Shown: piece by piece, positions 9,430 through 22,239 of the stretch
Numbering within the stretch: the first letter of the stretch is position 1
How the letters are laid out: each line of letters begins with the position of its first letter
Assembly (NCBI GenBank): GCA_050084985.1
Contig: JBITNC010000001.1
Coordinates: 121,582,001 to 121,646,000, forward strand
Origin: Nageia nagi
Taxonomy: Eukaryota; Pinophyta
Reading direction: 5' to 3'
DNA length: 64,000 nt
Position numbers and translations under genes: made by a program
The notes under the pieces: generated by a model
Told to the model about the DNA's origin: nothing
Databases searched by the model: none
Seen by the model: the letters and a program-made list of their open reading frames with translations, nothing else

Positions 9430-11696
9430 TTGTATTTTTTTTATTGACAATTGGATTTGATAGTTGATAGTTCTTTAGGAGTGATAATATATAATTATTT
9501 ATGATGATATTTTATATACATGTTACAAATTATATTTACACATGTTTGGAAGAAGATAAAATAAATATTTTTATTTATGATCAAATTATTAAGTGTTTGT
9601 TAAAAGAAGGTATAAAAGAAATAAAATCAATAATGAAATATTGAATAAAGATAATCAAAGAATGATAACTTCAAACATGCATATATAAAATATGATGTAA
9701 CACATATAAATGATATAAAAAATTAAATAATAAATTTAAAAACATAATAAAATATTTAAAACATGACTAGGTAATAACAAACATACTTACAATGTTAAGA
9801 TAATTAATAATCATACAAGAAAACTAAATAAAATACATAACAATAAAGAAATAAATTAATAAAAAAATAAGAAAACAAATAAACAAAACAAAACAAAATA
9901 ACCAAGATGAAATGAAATAAATGTATACAAAAAAATGTAGTAAACAAAGTATAAAATGAACTGGACAAACAAAATAGTTAACTAAGAAAGATTAATAAAA
10001 ATATAAAGAAAAGATGCATAGAAACAACTAAATATATATAAGAAAAAAGAGAAGAGAGGACATCATATCATAAGTATAAACAAAAAATAATCTAAACCAA
10101 CCAAACATAAAAAGTTTATGTTTAAGATGAAGTTACACCCATTCATGCATGAGTAGAAAATTTAAGCTCATGAAGAATTATGTGAAGGATAGCTTCCTTG
10201 GATTTTCATATTGCAAAGAGATAAAGCATCCACCCAATGGTTGTAGACACATACAAAATAAGAAAAGAAACAAGAAAAGAAATGAAAAAGAACAAGTAAA
10301 CAAAAGTAATATGAAAACAAAAAAGAATAAAATGAAAAGATAACACAACAACATAACAAAGAATAAGGTAAGAAAAGTATGGAAAGGAAAACTGACTAAT
10401 CAAAGGTATGTAGCCATATAATGTGTATCCAAAAATCTCCTAATGTGCATAAGCATACAATAATGAAAAATTATTACAATTTATATACCAAACTTATAGA
10501 TGAAATAGATCATAAGAACAAGATGTGAATATAAACATAATATAAAAGTAGTGTAATTTCATGATTAGTAAATACAATTGGAAATGGAAACATTTTCAAA
10601 GAAAAAGGCATTCAATCAGGTTAGTCAAAATTGCAATCAAGCTTATGTAAATCTTTTAGGCTAAAATGTTGAAATTTTATCTTGTCCCTAAGTTGTAGGT
10701 GTGTTCTCAGTAAGTTATTAGTATCCATACAAAGAAAGGAAAGATTAACCAGGTAACCTAAGTTCTAAAGCAAACTTGACCCTATTAAAGTTCATAAAGA
10801 TACACCTTGGATTGAGCAATATAACCTTGTAATCACATTGGCCTAGGATCACAATCAACATATAGAAAGATTCTTAGTGTACGGATCCATCTATATTTGG
10901 GCCTTGATTATTATTATTTTTTTCTCTTACCTTTTTCATTCTCTATTTTTGCCTTATTGTAAGGTAAATTTATTGGATAAAGGGAAGTTTATTATTTTTT
11001 AGACTAAACTAAACTGATTTATTGTATGGTTATGTCTATCCTTGTTCTATATTGGACTGATAAAGTGTATGTAATCAACTATAAGACAACATAAGTTACG
11101 ATAAATAAGATTAAAAATATTTATTTCGATATGACCAATTGCAAAGTATAATGATTGAAGTATATTCTACTTGTAATGATGTCTTTGCTACATGTTGGTA
11201 TAAAAAAATGATGGATGTGAATACAAAAAGAAAAGAGTACAATGAAGTAAATAAAAAAAATGACACAAATGTAAGACTATAAGGAGAAAAGGAAGGAAAA
11301 TTAAAGAAGAAATGAAATCAATGTTGTTATGAGCTAACTAATCATAAGTATGTAGCTGTGTAACATTGATCCTCCAAGGATGTAATGTTAGTTGTAACCA
11401 TAAAATCAATGCAAAGTTATTACAACTTATTATAAAATATAAATATCCATGAAGAAAGAGGCAATGAACAAATAAATGACTAAATATACATGGAAAAAAA
11501 TAAATGTGCAACATACTTTAAGAAAATAAATGTTTATATATTTTTGATTGTTTTATATATTTTTGTATATTTTGATGGTTTTGTATTATTTTTGGATTTT
11601 GATTATTTTGTATTATTATGTGTTTATTTTTATTTTTATTGCTTTGTATTTTTTTTTTGATTTTGTCAAAATATTTTGAAACACATAGTCATTTAA
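9430..11696. other. A-rich, gene-free stretch; probable 3' UTR/LTR of gypsy relic 1
   Basis: Strong strand asymmetry: the + strand is very A-rich and T-poor over about 9600-10350 and 11200-11510, with many AAATAAA/ACAAAA runs. I see no gene. It lies directly beyond the 3' end of the minus-strand gypsy polyprotein, so it should hold that element's 3' UTR and LTR, but I could not pair it with an LTR on the other side. Confidence 0.4.
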
Positions 11697-12560
11697 GCAT
11701 GGAATCAATGAAGATGTATGCTATTAATAGGTTTGATATCTTCATTTCCTTCCAGATCCTATAGTTTGTATGCTCCCATACCATATTTGTATTTAACAAT
11801 ATAGGAACCAAGCTAATTGGATGTAAACTTATCACTTGAATATCAAGTTTGATTAGAATTTTATTGATTTTGCTTTAAGACAAGATCTCCTACTTCGTAG
11901 TCATGATTGATTACCTTTTTTGTCGTAAGTTCTACAGATGCAATTTTGATAAACTTGAAGGTGTTCAATGATTGATTTGACATTCATCAAGAAGTAAGAG
12001 TTGATCAAGATGAGTTTATCATGCAATTTTATCAGCAATGAATTCTTGCAATGATATGCACAAGGTAGGACTTTTGAGTTCCAATGGTATGATAGCTTCA
12101 ATTTCATATACTAAAGAGAATGGATGTGCCTCTATTGGAATTTGAATGCTAGTATGATAGGCCCATAATGCTAACAAGACTTGTGTGTACCAATCTTTAT
12201 GAGATGCAACCACCTTTTTATGCATGATGGAGACAATCATTTTGTTATTAGCTTTAGCTTGGCCATTATCTTATGGATAATAGGGAGTAGAGAAAATATG
12301 TTGAATGTGATATTCTTCATACAATTCTCTTACTTCATTATTCTTGAATGATAAACCATTATTTGAAATGATATTATATGGAATCATAAATCAACAAATA
12401 AACTCAATGATTCAAGGTATTATTGTTGTCTTTAAAGGGATAACTTCAAACCATCTAGTAATATTTGGTTGTATTTATAATAAACATAGGACCTTGGGAT
12501 GATGTAGCATTCAATTTATTGACTAGGTCAAGACCCCATTATGAAAAAGGCCAAATGGCT
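11697..12560 (-). pseudogene. Integrase of gypsy relic 1
   Basis: 12019-12240 keeps HKDWYTQVLLALWAYHTSI and PFSLVYEIEAIIPLEL, the C-terminal part of the plant Tat/Athila integrase core. Upstream, around 12255-12300, the segment NGQAKANNK stands where the family has NGQAEA-NK, so the catalytic glutamate is lysine. Downstream, GDLVLKQNQ to NSIHLH-FHA (to 11697) matches the C-terminal DNA-binding module and end of the polyprotein. Several stops; not functional. Confidence 0.8.
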
Positions 12561-13099
12561 TATATTGGTTGCAATGCTTGAGAGGGGGCATGTGTTAGGT
12601 TGTTATGCTTTAGGTATTTGATACATTTTTAAATGTAATTGATATAATAATATTCTATAGTGGTATATTAATAGCCCACGTAAATGATTCATTTGGTTGT
12701 GGCTATCCCATTGAAATGACCTCCATATTCACTATATTGTGTACTTGGTATGATTAAACCTAATTCATGGGAGTTTATATATTCGACCAATATATTTTCA
12801 TAACTATGATGATATAAGATGTCCCTTGAGAGTTTCTATCTCTCTTATTTTTTATTGAATGTAGAAGGAATATCAGGATGTAGAATGCCGAGGTTGATAT
12901 AATATTTGACGTAGACAAAGCATGAGTCAATGGATGTTGTGTTTATAAGAAATATATTTAGAATGTTAGTTGTTGAAGGAATGGATATTATTGACCATAT
13001 GTAGTTTGTGATATGCATAATCATAAAATTGTTATGAGTATTATTTGGTATAAGCAAGCTAAGAGAAACCATGATATTAATGAATCAATTTATTAATCA

Positions 13100-13650
13100 T
13101 GGAGAAGCATCTATGTAATACCACTGAAATTTATCCAACAAATCTAAGGCTAGTTTTTGTAAAGTTGTAAAACTTCACATCTACATTTGTAAATCTATTT
13201 GACTTGATTAAAAATAAGTAAATATTCACTAATGATTTTGAGGTATTTAACATTCATGGATAGATTTGTTTTGAGATCAAGGATAGGAGCTTCATATTTT
13301 GCATTATTGTTGGCGCACAAAAAGTATAATTTGAATGATAAAGGAATATGTTCCTTTTTATGTGTGATAAATATAATTCTTACATCACTCCCTTATTTGC
13401 AATAAGATCCATTGAAATATAAGGTTAAGTTAGGTTTATCTTTAGTTTGAACAAATCTCATACTTCTAAAATGTGGGAGATGGATACATTGGGAAGCTTC
13501 ACAATGAGTTGATCATTGTTAGTAAAAGGAAATTCAACTAATTGATATGCAATTATTTGACCTTTAATGGATTTTTGACTAATGAATTCAAGATCAAATT
13601 CTATTAAATCCATGATCCATTTAAAGGTTTAAGAATTATTATAGGTATGA
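13100..13650 (-). pseudogene. RNase H of gypsy relic 1
   Basis: Worn minus-strand reading: EFDLEFISQKSIKGQIIAYQ (about 13635-13560), then NNAKYEAPILDLK near 13300 in place of the family's NNEAEYEA-I-GL, then a residual VYGDSQL-like region. Several stops and shifts. Position between RT and integrase fits. Confidence 0.65.
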
Positions 13651-13899
13651 TTGATCATATATCTTAGAGGGTTAGCCTTGGAAATAACATAGGTGGTATG
13701 GTTAGGCATGTAGTGATGTAACTTCATTATGAAAAATACTACTACTAGAAATAGTTTTTCCATATACATATAGTGCATTTCATAATATAGTAAAAAATAA
13801 GTTGAAATAATAGATGACCTATTCTTGATTCACTTCATTATTTTTGGTTAGCATGATACCTATATCAAAGTTAGTCACAAATATGTACAAGTGAAAAGG

Positions 13900-14830
13900 T
13901 ACCCTTGATCTAGGTGGGGTTTAAATAGGCAACAATGTTAAATATTCCTTGATAAGATCAAAATCTTTTTGGAAATTATCATTCTATTCAAAAATGAATC
14001 CTTTCCAAAGTAGGTCATTGAAAGGTCTACATTTTTGTAATAGTTGATTAATGAAGTGGTGAATTGCTTGTATTTTGAACTCTATAAGTGTGGAAGGAGT
14101 ATGCATATATTGATTATCTTGATCTTGTTTAGGTTGATCTAGACACCTCTCTTTAAGATGATGAAACCTAAACATTTTTTTAATATGACACTTAAGACAC
14201 ACTTATTAGGGTTAAGCCTCAAATTATGTTCTAAGAACCTATCACACACTTTTCTCAAAATATTAACCTATTGATCATGAGTTTTAAATTTGGAAAGAAA
14301 ATCGTACACATAATATTCCACAATATCATGCATGTAGTCATTGAAGATGTAATTCATTGCTCTTTAGTATGTTGCTCTTGTATTCTTGATACTAAAAGGC
14401 ATAGATTTGTAACAAAAGACCCTACCCCCCCCACACCAAGGTGTAGTGAAAGCAATTTTGTGTTAATCTTTGGGTGCAATCTTAATTTTATTGTATCTTG
14501 AAAAACCATCCATGAGGGATAACATTTCATTATCTATCATGGAATCAATAAGTTGATTGATATTTGGTAAAAAGAAGTCATATTTTGGACATGCTTTGTT
14601 AAGATCTATAAAATATGTGCATATATGCATATTTTTGTTAGGTTTGGTGACTGGTACCATGTTTGATATCCATTCAACATAATTGATTAGTTGTGTGAAC
14701 CCTACATCTAACAACTATTTTAGTTCTTCTTTGACTACCAAGGTTATTGTAGGATGCATATTTCTATGTTTTTATTTATGAGGCTTGATTTTTAGGTCAA
14801 GGGTAAGATTATGTACAACAAGGTTAGGGT
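13900..14830 (-). pseudogene. Reverse transcriptase of gypsy relic 1
   Basis: 14463-14714 is clear Ty3/gypsy RT: WISNMVPVTKPNKN, FIDLNKACPKYDFFLPNI, MLSLMDGFSRYNKIK. Further along, around 14300-14350, the YVDD box reads YVYD, followed by LRKVCDRFLEHNLRLNPNKC. 13984-14202 gives the connection region (IHHFINQLLQKCRPFNDLL). Loss of the catalytic Asp and stops make it inactive. Confidence 0.85.
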
Positions 14831-15299
14831 CAAGGTAGATATTTCCTTATATAACCATGCAACAAAAAATTCTCATAATGCCATAATACCCTTGATTTAT
14901 TTTTATTTTAGATTATGTGCCTACAAATAATAAGAGAAAGTATAAGAATCAAAATGTATAACTTAACTTAACTTGCATATTTACAAAAGCATGAAACTAT
15001 CTACAACATTCAATTTATACAACATATAATAGACTATTTATAAAATACTCATGCAGAGGAAATGGATGATAAGGAGATGGTATATGGAGGAATAGATGGA
15101 AGATTATGAAAATGAAAGGTGAAAGTATACAAAGGTTGGAGACCAAGAATCAGTACATCTATTAGTGTGATGGGTTGATAGGTTAGTTATGAACATGTGA
15201 TTGGTCAAGGAGTTGGTTGTGATGATGTGGTTAGTCAAAAGGCCAGATATGATGGTACAACTAGATGAGCTATGGATCATTTTATTAATACATATCATA

Positions 15300-15634
15300 G
15301 TTTTAAAAGTATGACTTGATCAAGGGGATTATAATATGCTAAAATATATGTGATTAAATCCAAATGATTTTGAGGAAGTGGAATAATATGACTAGAATTA
15401 AGCCTAGACTCATTTGAACCAGTAGGAAAAGGATAAGATTCTTCATCAAAATCATCTTTGAACCAATCGATAAGCTCAACTAGGAAGTCGATAGCACAAC
15501 TACTTGGTCCATGAAAGAAAGGAGGAGGAGGAACTTGATGATATGTAGGAAGACAAGAATGTGGAAGGTAGGGATGATATGGTTGATGTGTAGTATAATA
15601 AGAATGAAATGGAGAAGGAATAGGAGGAGAAAAG
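15300..15634 (-). pseudogene. Proline-rich linker of gypsy relic 1, left part
   Basis: Reads on the minus strand as PPPPFFHGPSSCAIDFLVEL and on to FKDDFDEESYPFP, between protease and RT. Joined across the copia insertion with 24065-24200 it stays open, which shows the two flanks belong to one element. Confidence 0.6.
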
Positions 15635-16110
15635 TGAAGGATTTAGACCTAAACTAATCCTCAAGGTCCAAGACTAGGAAACTCAATCATACAACATAAC
15701 ACCATTCACACAAGATAACACAAGTGTAATGTGGTTCCTCCCTCCTTGGGAGTACATCCAAAACTAGTATCTCAATTCTCAAGTATGCCCCTCTTACAAC
15801 TATTCTCTTTCTCTCCTACACAACTAGTAGAGTAATCTTACTCCAAAAACTTAGTTATGTTACAAGAGGAGAGGCCCTCTATTTATAGCTTGAGAGCACC
15901 TCCCTAACCTTCCTTTAACCCAAGGGTAAGGTTAGGGTTACAATAAATGTATCACCTAACTTTAACCTACCAACTAACCACATGGTAAAGTCAAAGTCTA
16001 CATAATAAAGAATTCAATTAATCCCTTAAGGTATCTACATATCCTTTAAGTGATTAATTGAATTTACAAGGAGTTTAGATATTCACAATATTTCATTACA
16101 AATTCTAACA
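15635..16110 (-). repeat. 3' LTR of copia 1
   Basis: On the minus strand it begins TGTTAGAATTTGTAATG and ends CCTTCA. A TATA box TATAAATAG lies at 15879-15887 (minus). The block TGGTTCCTCC-CTT-GGAGTACATCC is shared in form with the solo LTR at 59386-59884. Confidence 0.95.
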
Positions 16111-16120
16111 CTCCCCCTTA
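16111..16120 (-). promoter_or_regulatory. Polypurine tract of copia 1
   Basis: TAAGGGGGAG on the minus strand directly abuts the LTR start TGTTAG. It is the plus-strand primer of the element and fixes minus orientation. Confidence 0.8.
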
Positions 16121-16949
16121 ATGCAATATTGGGATAGAGCGTAGAAGAGAGAAGAGAGAGAGTAAGAGAGAGTTCTCCTCCATAGAGATACAAGTGGAGA
16201 TGAGAAAATTTACATATTTGAGAATCTTTTTGAGAACTAGTTTGAGACTCACTACATTACCATTTGACAAAAAATAGTTTACAATACAATCATTAACCAC
16301 AACTAGTTTCACTGTACATAGTAGTCAATCAACTTTAAGCTGACATGTGAGTCTCCATGAGCTTGCTTACACAAGGTGAGTAACCTACATTTTTGAAGAA
16401 GATCCTACATGCTACAAGCAACTCATGAACAAAATTAGTTAGATGCATCATATATTCAAATAAGAGAATCAAATAATGCCATCTTATAAATAACTGATCA
16501 ATGGTGCACTATAAGTCATCACGGAGATGCCAAGCCATTACTCATAGTCACCTATTGTATATAGTCATGTGTTGATTTTTAATAGAGCATAAAAAATTGT
16601 ACAAGTTTCTCACGCAGAGCAAACTTACCATGGAGGTATAGAATGTACAAGAAGTTCCTCACGTAGAGCAAACTTACCACAGAGGTATATCAATTATATG
16701 CTCAAAAAATTATACAACAAGTTTCTCATGCAGAGCAAACTTACCATGTAGGTATAAAATGTACAACAAGTTTGTCACGCAGAGCAAACTTACCATGAAG
16801 GTATAAAATAATCAACACTCTATAATAACAATTGTACAACAAGTTTATCACACAGAGCAAAATTACCATGGAGGTATAGAATGTACAATCAAAAAAGGCC
16901 TCCTAGAGGTGAAGTTGTCATCACTAACAAAAGTTCAAACTTCACTCCC
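16121..16949. repeat. Copia 1 region downstream of RNase H, with short repeats
   Basis: No gene. From about 16595 to 16890 there are five to six worn copies of a unit around GTTTCTCACGCAGAGCAAAC followed by TTACCATGGAGGTATA, spaced roughly 60-110 bases. They form a tandem array in the element's 3' UTR. Confidence 0.65.
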
Positions 16950-18400
16950 CCTTGAGGGCAACTTCACCAACCCAAGAGAATCCCTAAGCTTGCTGAACTG
17001 AGCTTCAAGAAGGGGCTTGGTGAATAAATCAGCGGAGTTGTCAGTAGATGGACAATACTTCAAGTGTATGATGTCATCTAGAACCTTCTCCCTAATAAAA
17101 TGGGCTTGGTTTCCACATGTTTGGTTCTCTAATGGAATACAGGATTCTTAGCTAAAGAGATAGCTGATTGATTGTCTAAAGAGATAAGAGATGGGCCATT
17201 TTGCTCATACCCAATTTCATTCAGAAGATGCCTCAGCCAAATAGCTTCTTGGGCTGCAATAGACATGGCTCAATATTCAGCTTCGATGGTAGAAAGAGTC
17301 ACAGTAGGTTGCTTCTTGGAAGCCCAAGAGATAGCACCTGAACCAATGCTGAAAACATATGAAGAGGTTGATTTTTTGTCATCTCTATCTCCCCCATAAT
17401 CAGAATCTGAGAACTCAAAGACAACAATCGAGGGCACTTTGGAATACTTAAGAGCAAGATCCTTTGTCCCTGCCACATACCTCAAGATTTGCTTAACAGC
17501 ATTGAGGTGTTCAACATATGGTTTTTGCATGAATTATGCCATCAGATTCACGGCAAAGGTAATATCAGGTTGAGAGATAGTCAGATATAGAAGACTACCT
17601 ATCAATTACCTATAAGTGGTAGCATCAGCCAACTAAGAAACAAGTATTGCAGCATATTTACACTCCTCCATTCCAAACTTTTGCAAGATGTCTAATATAT
17701 ACTTAGATTGACTAAGATAAGTACAATCTTTGTGTTGGTATACTTGCATCCCAAGATAGTAATGCAAGAGACCTAGATCAGTCATTTCAAATGTTGCCTT
17801 CAGTTTGGAGATGCACTCTTGGATGATTTCAATATTATTGCCAGTTATGAGAAGATCATCCACATAAAGGAGAATTAAGACCATGTATTTTCCTTGATTG
17901 AGTACATAGAGATCTGAGTCAGAGAAGCACTTGGAGAAACCAATATCTACAAAGAATCCTAAAATTTTCTTGTACCATGCTTTAGGTGCTTGCTTAAGTC
18001 CATACAAAGACTTCTTAAGCTTGCACACTAAGGACTCTTTTCCTTCTGGAATAAATCCTTCTGGTTGATTCATGTAGATTTTTACATCCAAGTCACCATT
18101 GAGAAATGCACTCTTGACATCAAGTTGAAAAGCTTTCCATCCTTGAGCTACAGAAAGAGCAAGGTTATCCTGACAGTAGGCATCTTGGCCATAGGAGCAA
18201 AGGTTTCCTCATAATCAATACCATATTTTTGAGCGAATCCTTTGGCCACTAACCTTGCTTTGTATTTTTCAATTTTTCCATCAGAATTGTACTTGACCTT
18301 GTATATCCATTTATTTCCAATCATATTTTTCTCATTGGGATAAGGAACTAAATCCCAAGTTTCATTTTTCATGAGCGCCTCATACTCAACTTTCATAGCT
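16950..18400 (-). pseudogene. pol: Copia 1 reverse transcriptase and RNase H
   Basis: RT begins near 18400 (GNKWIYKVKYNSDGKIEKYK). A frameshift near 18165 is followed by the frame 18160-17633, which includes SLYGLKQAPKAWYKK and an intact LLYVDDLLITG catalytic box. Stops at 17633, about 17600 and about 17535 then interrupt it. RNase H reads FSDSDYGGDRDDKKSTSSYV, ISWASKKQPTVTLSTIEAEY (17270-17530), with a stop, then LISLDNQSAISLAKNP. Compared with the usual copia RT-RH length it is nearly complete but cannot be translated through. Confidence 0.9.
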
Positions 18401-19719
18401 TCCATCCAACACTCTTGCTTGGAAGCTTCTTTAAAGGTTGATGGCTCATTCGTATTATCAATTTTGGCAAATAAAGAGTTATTCAAGGTCATACTCCTTG
18501 TAATTCTCTGAGCTGGAGAATTTTGCTCTTGTGGTGACTTCCCTACATGATCATCCAACCAGTTAGGTGCAGGTGAAGAATCATCTGTATCAGATACCTC
18601 AGCATGAGAGGTCATATCCTCAGGATGTTCATTGAACTTGACATCCCTAGAAATAAAGACTATGTTATGGGATGAGGAGTAGAGCCTGTAACCTCTATGC
18701 TGATTATCATACCCCACAAAGATGCATTTTTCTGATCTTTTATCCAACTTCTTTCTTTTCTCTGAGGTAATGAAGGCAAATGCATCACAACCAAAGACCC
18801 TAAAGTGTGAGAGGTTAGGTTTCTTTCCTGTCCATGCTTCATATGGAGTTTTACCTTCAACTGCTTTAGTAGGACACCTATTTAGGGTGTGAATAGCAGT
18901 GTGAACAGCTTCACCCCATAAGAAACTAGGAAGGTTACCCAACATGCACCTTGCCATTTCCATAATGGTTCGATTCTTCCTTTTAGCAACTCCATTTTGC
19001 TGAGGGGTGTAAGGGATTGTAAATTTCTGTTTGATCCCATGTTTAACATAATAGTCATTAAACTCATTGCTATTATACTCACCCCCATTATCAGATCTCA
19101 GCATCTTGATCTTAAAATCAGTTTGATTTTCAACAAGAGCCTTAAAGTCTTTAAACCTGTCAAAAGTTTGATCCTTGTGCTCAAGTAGATAACCAAATGT
19201 CATCCTACTGAAGTCATCAATGAAGGTTACAACATAAGAAGCTCCCCCTAGAGACTTAGTCTGAAATGGACCCATCAAATCTGAATGCACAAGTTGAAGA
19301 GGACGAGTAACTCGAGTTGCCTTATCTTTTTCAAACTTTTGCCTATTCATCTTTCCTAGAATGCACCTTTCATAGAGACCAATTGTGGGTGAAATATTAG
19401 GTAAAACTTCCACAAGTTCTTGAGTTTTCATATCTTGAATACTCTTGTGGTTAAGGTTCCCTAATAGTTGATACCAAAGATTACCCTTTGAATAAACATT
19501 TGCAGTAAGACAAATCTTTGAAGGAACTTGATCCACAATATAAAGGTCATCCTTTACTGATCCGTTCATCAAGGTGGCAAGTCCATTCTTAACACACCAG
19601 GAGTGTGAGGTAAACTCAAATGAGTATCCTTTCCTTGTAATCTGAATTACAGAGATAAGATTCATCCTTAGTTTAGGCACGTAAAAGACATTATCAAGAG
19701 TCTTTCCATGAATCTTCAC
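18401..19719 (-). pseudogene. pol: Copia 1 integrase with lost catalytic and zinc residues
   Basis: Long open stretch of a 523-codon frame (18148-19719). The GAG-pre-integrase zinc finger reads LWYQLLGNLNHKS and LYERCILGKM: the two zinc His are Tyr and Asn and one Cys is Tyr. The core keeps both Asp (VHSDLMGPF about 19280; LRSDNGGEY about 19090), but the catalytic Glu is Lys in NGVAKRKNRT (codon 18984-18982). The rve core and the following HFRVFGCDAFAF and KCIFVGYDNQHRGYRL parts are otherwise well kept. The integrase should be dead despite its open frame. Confidence 0.9.
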
Positions 19720-19739
19720 TCCCTATTCCTTGAACATCA

Positions 19740-19860
19740 AGGATTGTATTATCACCTATCACAACTGCATCCTTCTTGTACTTATGAAAGTTTTCAAACT
19801 TATCCTTTTCATAACACATGTGATTAGTACATCCTAAATCAATAATCCAATCATTTGAAA
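19740..19860 (-). pseudogene. pol: Copia 1 aspartic protease, active site altered
   Basis: Minus strand 19849-19811 reads WIIDLGCTNHMCY, where copia protease has WI-DSGCTNHM. The active-site Asp-Ser-Gly is thus Asp-Leu-Gly. A stop separates it from the integrase frame near 19735. It would have cut the Gag-Pol polyprotein. Confidence 0.8.
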
Positions 19861-20800
19861 TAGTTTGATCATTGAGTAGTAGGCAGCAGTAGCAATATGC
19901 TTGTTCTTCTTTTTATTATTGAAATTTCTCACATTTGCATTTCCCTTGCCTTTTTGAGCAAATTTCTTTTTACAACAATCATACTCTTTGTGCCCAAAGA
20001 TGCCACAAAAGTTATAATTTCCATCAAACTTTTCCTGAGGTGTTGGATTGCTTGATCTAGCTTTGTCATTCCTTTGCTTGAAGTTACCATTATTGCTGCC
20101 CTGTTTCTCATACTTCCTAAAGGTAGATGAGAACTTGTTATCTTTGAATTTATAATGTTTGAACTTCTTCTTGAAAGGAGTTTTGGTTGCTCCTAGAGCA
20201 ATGCTATTGTCCTTTATTTTTTCTTATTCAAAGTTTCCTCATGCTTCAAAAGGAGTCTAGAAAGGTTATCAAGAGAGATGACATCTTCTTCATCATCGAG
20301 CCTTGTTTCCATAACCATGACAAAGTTACTAACTTTGTAGAAAGGCTTTGAAGAATGATGAAGACCATGAACTCATCATTGATCCAGTTGCACCCACAGC
20401 TAACCAGTTGTGTCCTGAGGTCAATGATTTTGTTCAAGTAGATAGAGGCACTTTCATCTTCACCTTGACGATATTGCAACAACTTTTGTAAAATGGTGAA
20501 CCTCCTTGAAAATTTTGACCCAAGGTAAATTTTCTTTAGCCTATCCCAAGCTTCCTTTGCTGATGTTGAAGAAGATATCATGAGAAGGATGTCATCTAAA
20601 ACTGCATGATAAATCATGGAAGTTGCTAACTCATTCTTTGAGTTGTATATTTCAAGAGCCTTCTCATCGGTAGGAGCGACCAAGTCTTCATTAACTGTCT
20701 ACCACAGCTTCCTTGCTTGTAACTCAGCTTTCGTATGTGGTTCCCATATTCTAAAGTTTGAACCATCGAGTATATGCTTGGGTATGAAGGTTTCAACCAT
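19861..20800 (-). pseudogene. gag: Copia 1 gag (UBN2-type)
   Basis: Start codon at 20800 (MVETFIPKHILDGSNFRIWE). A nonsense codon at 20701-20699 is followed by the open frame 20683-20246 with SAKEAWDRLKKIYLGSKFSRR and LLQYRQGEDESASIYLNKI, typical of the UBN2 gag domain. A frameshift near 20340 follows (VMVMETRLDDEEDVISLDNL). The zinc knuckle near 19975-20020 reads YNFCGIFGHKEYDC: spacing fits C-x2-C-x4-H-x4-C but the first Cys is Tyr. Confidence 0.85.
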
Positions 20801-22100
20801 TGCTACAAAAAAAAGTAAATATGCAATAAGAATGCAAAATTTTACAATTTTCCATCTATACATATAAAACATCTAATAAGCAAACATGTCCCACATGTGT
20901 AAACTTATAAACCATGATCTGTAGAAGGATAAAGTTGAGGTTATTTTCTTGTATAGAATTAGGCTTTCACTTGGATGCTCGCAAGGTGGAGCCCAGGTAC
21001 TACTAGTCCTCAACCAGTTCACCTTGGTCAGTAATATACTCTCACAAGGAGAAGTACTAACTATATTCCAAGGATCTGACGTATCTTGGATTGGCCATTT
21101 TAATTATCTTTTTAAGGTTTTTAGTTTTCCTCCTAGGTTATCAGGATAATCCCTGAATGGACGTGCGGACATGTGGTATCACTACACACATGCCTGTCCA
21201 CCTAATAGAGTTATGTCCAATCCAACAAAGGTCTTAGGGGCAATTAAGATGGACTTACCACCACTTGGGTCTTCAGACTAAAAAGGCTCCAGTCTACCCT
21301 ATCCTCACCTCGTGGCTCCCCAAATAAGTCATGTTGTGGAAGAATACATGCGGATGTGTTCATTTTAGGGGTTACTTTCAATATGTTGCATATTGCAAGT
21401 ATAAAGCAATTGTGCAAAAATATAGAGTAAAGTAAAAATACTTCATCCACACGAAACTTGAAACCTTGAGAGTCCAATGGGTTTTGTACTAACCCCTAAA
21501 GGACTTTTTACATTTTGCATACTTTTGCTCAAGTTCAAAAATAATGAATTTTACAAAGGCTAAGTCCTACTTAGCATTAATCCATAACTTAAACATGCAT
21601 TATTCCATGACTTAAAATTAAGTAATAAACATGCATCATGCATTATTTAACTTAAAATTTTAAGTACTAAGCATGCTTTATTCCTAACAAGGTTAAGAAG
21701 CATGCATTATAAATTTAGCATGCAAGATCCATGCAAAAAAAATTTAAGTAAAAAATTATACACATTCCCCCCATTTTTACTTAAAGTTCTAAAACTTGGA
21801 TGCTAAAAAATGTCATTTAAGTATGGTTCCTCCCTTCTTTTCAAGTAATGTGTTATCCCTAAAAAACTTGTATGCTAATATTGGTCTTTGAAGTAGGCAA
21901 GTTAAGTAAAAATGTCTTTTGTTTACTTAAAAATAGCATAGGTTTTTAGGAAATTTGAAATACTTAAAAAAAGACTTAGGTAAAATCCCTTAAATGGTTA
22001 ATTTAGACCTAGACTTGAAAGAAAAAATCAAATCCCTTTGTAGTGGAAAAAAAATTAAAGACCCAACAACTATTTATGGAAAAACAAATTGGAAGGTGGC
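20801..22100. other. Copia 1 leader, left part
   Basis: Untranslated leader between gag start and the PPR-like block. Short open frames (for example 20949-21149 +, 21244-21477 -) match no known family. Rich in ACTTAAAAT/CATGCATTA-like AT words at 21540-21760. Confidence 0.4.
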
Positions 22101-22239
22101 CATGTGTAAGCCTCATGGAGGGTGAGAGGCTGGGCAGAGGCGACAGAGGTCAAAGTCGACAAGGAGGCGGTAAGTCATGTGGGTAAGGGGTGTGCCAGCA
22201 TAGTCTATCGAGGTGGCATAAGCATGGGCGGAGTTGATA

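Noticed and set aside
10149-10403. Overlapping open frames on both strands in A-rich DNA
   Set aside because: Translations are Lys/Asn-rich on one strand and Phe/Ser/Leu-rich on the other, as expected from composition alone.
18660-19188. Open frames overlapping the copia 1 integrase in other frames
   Set aside because: Shadows of the 18148-19719 frame.
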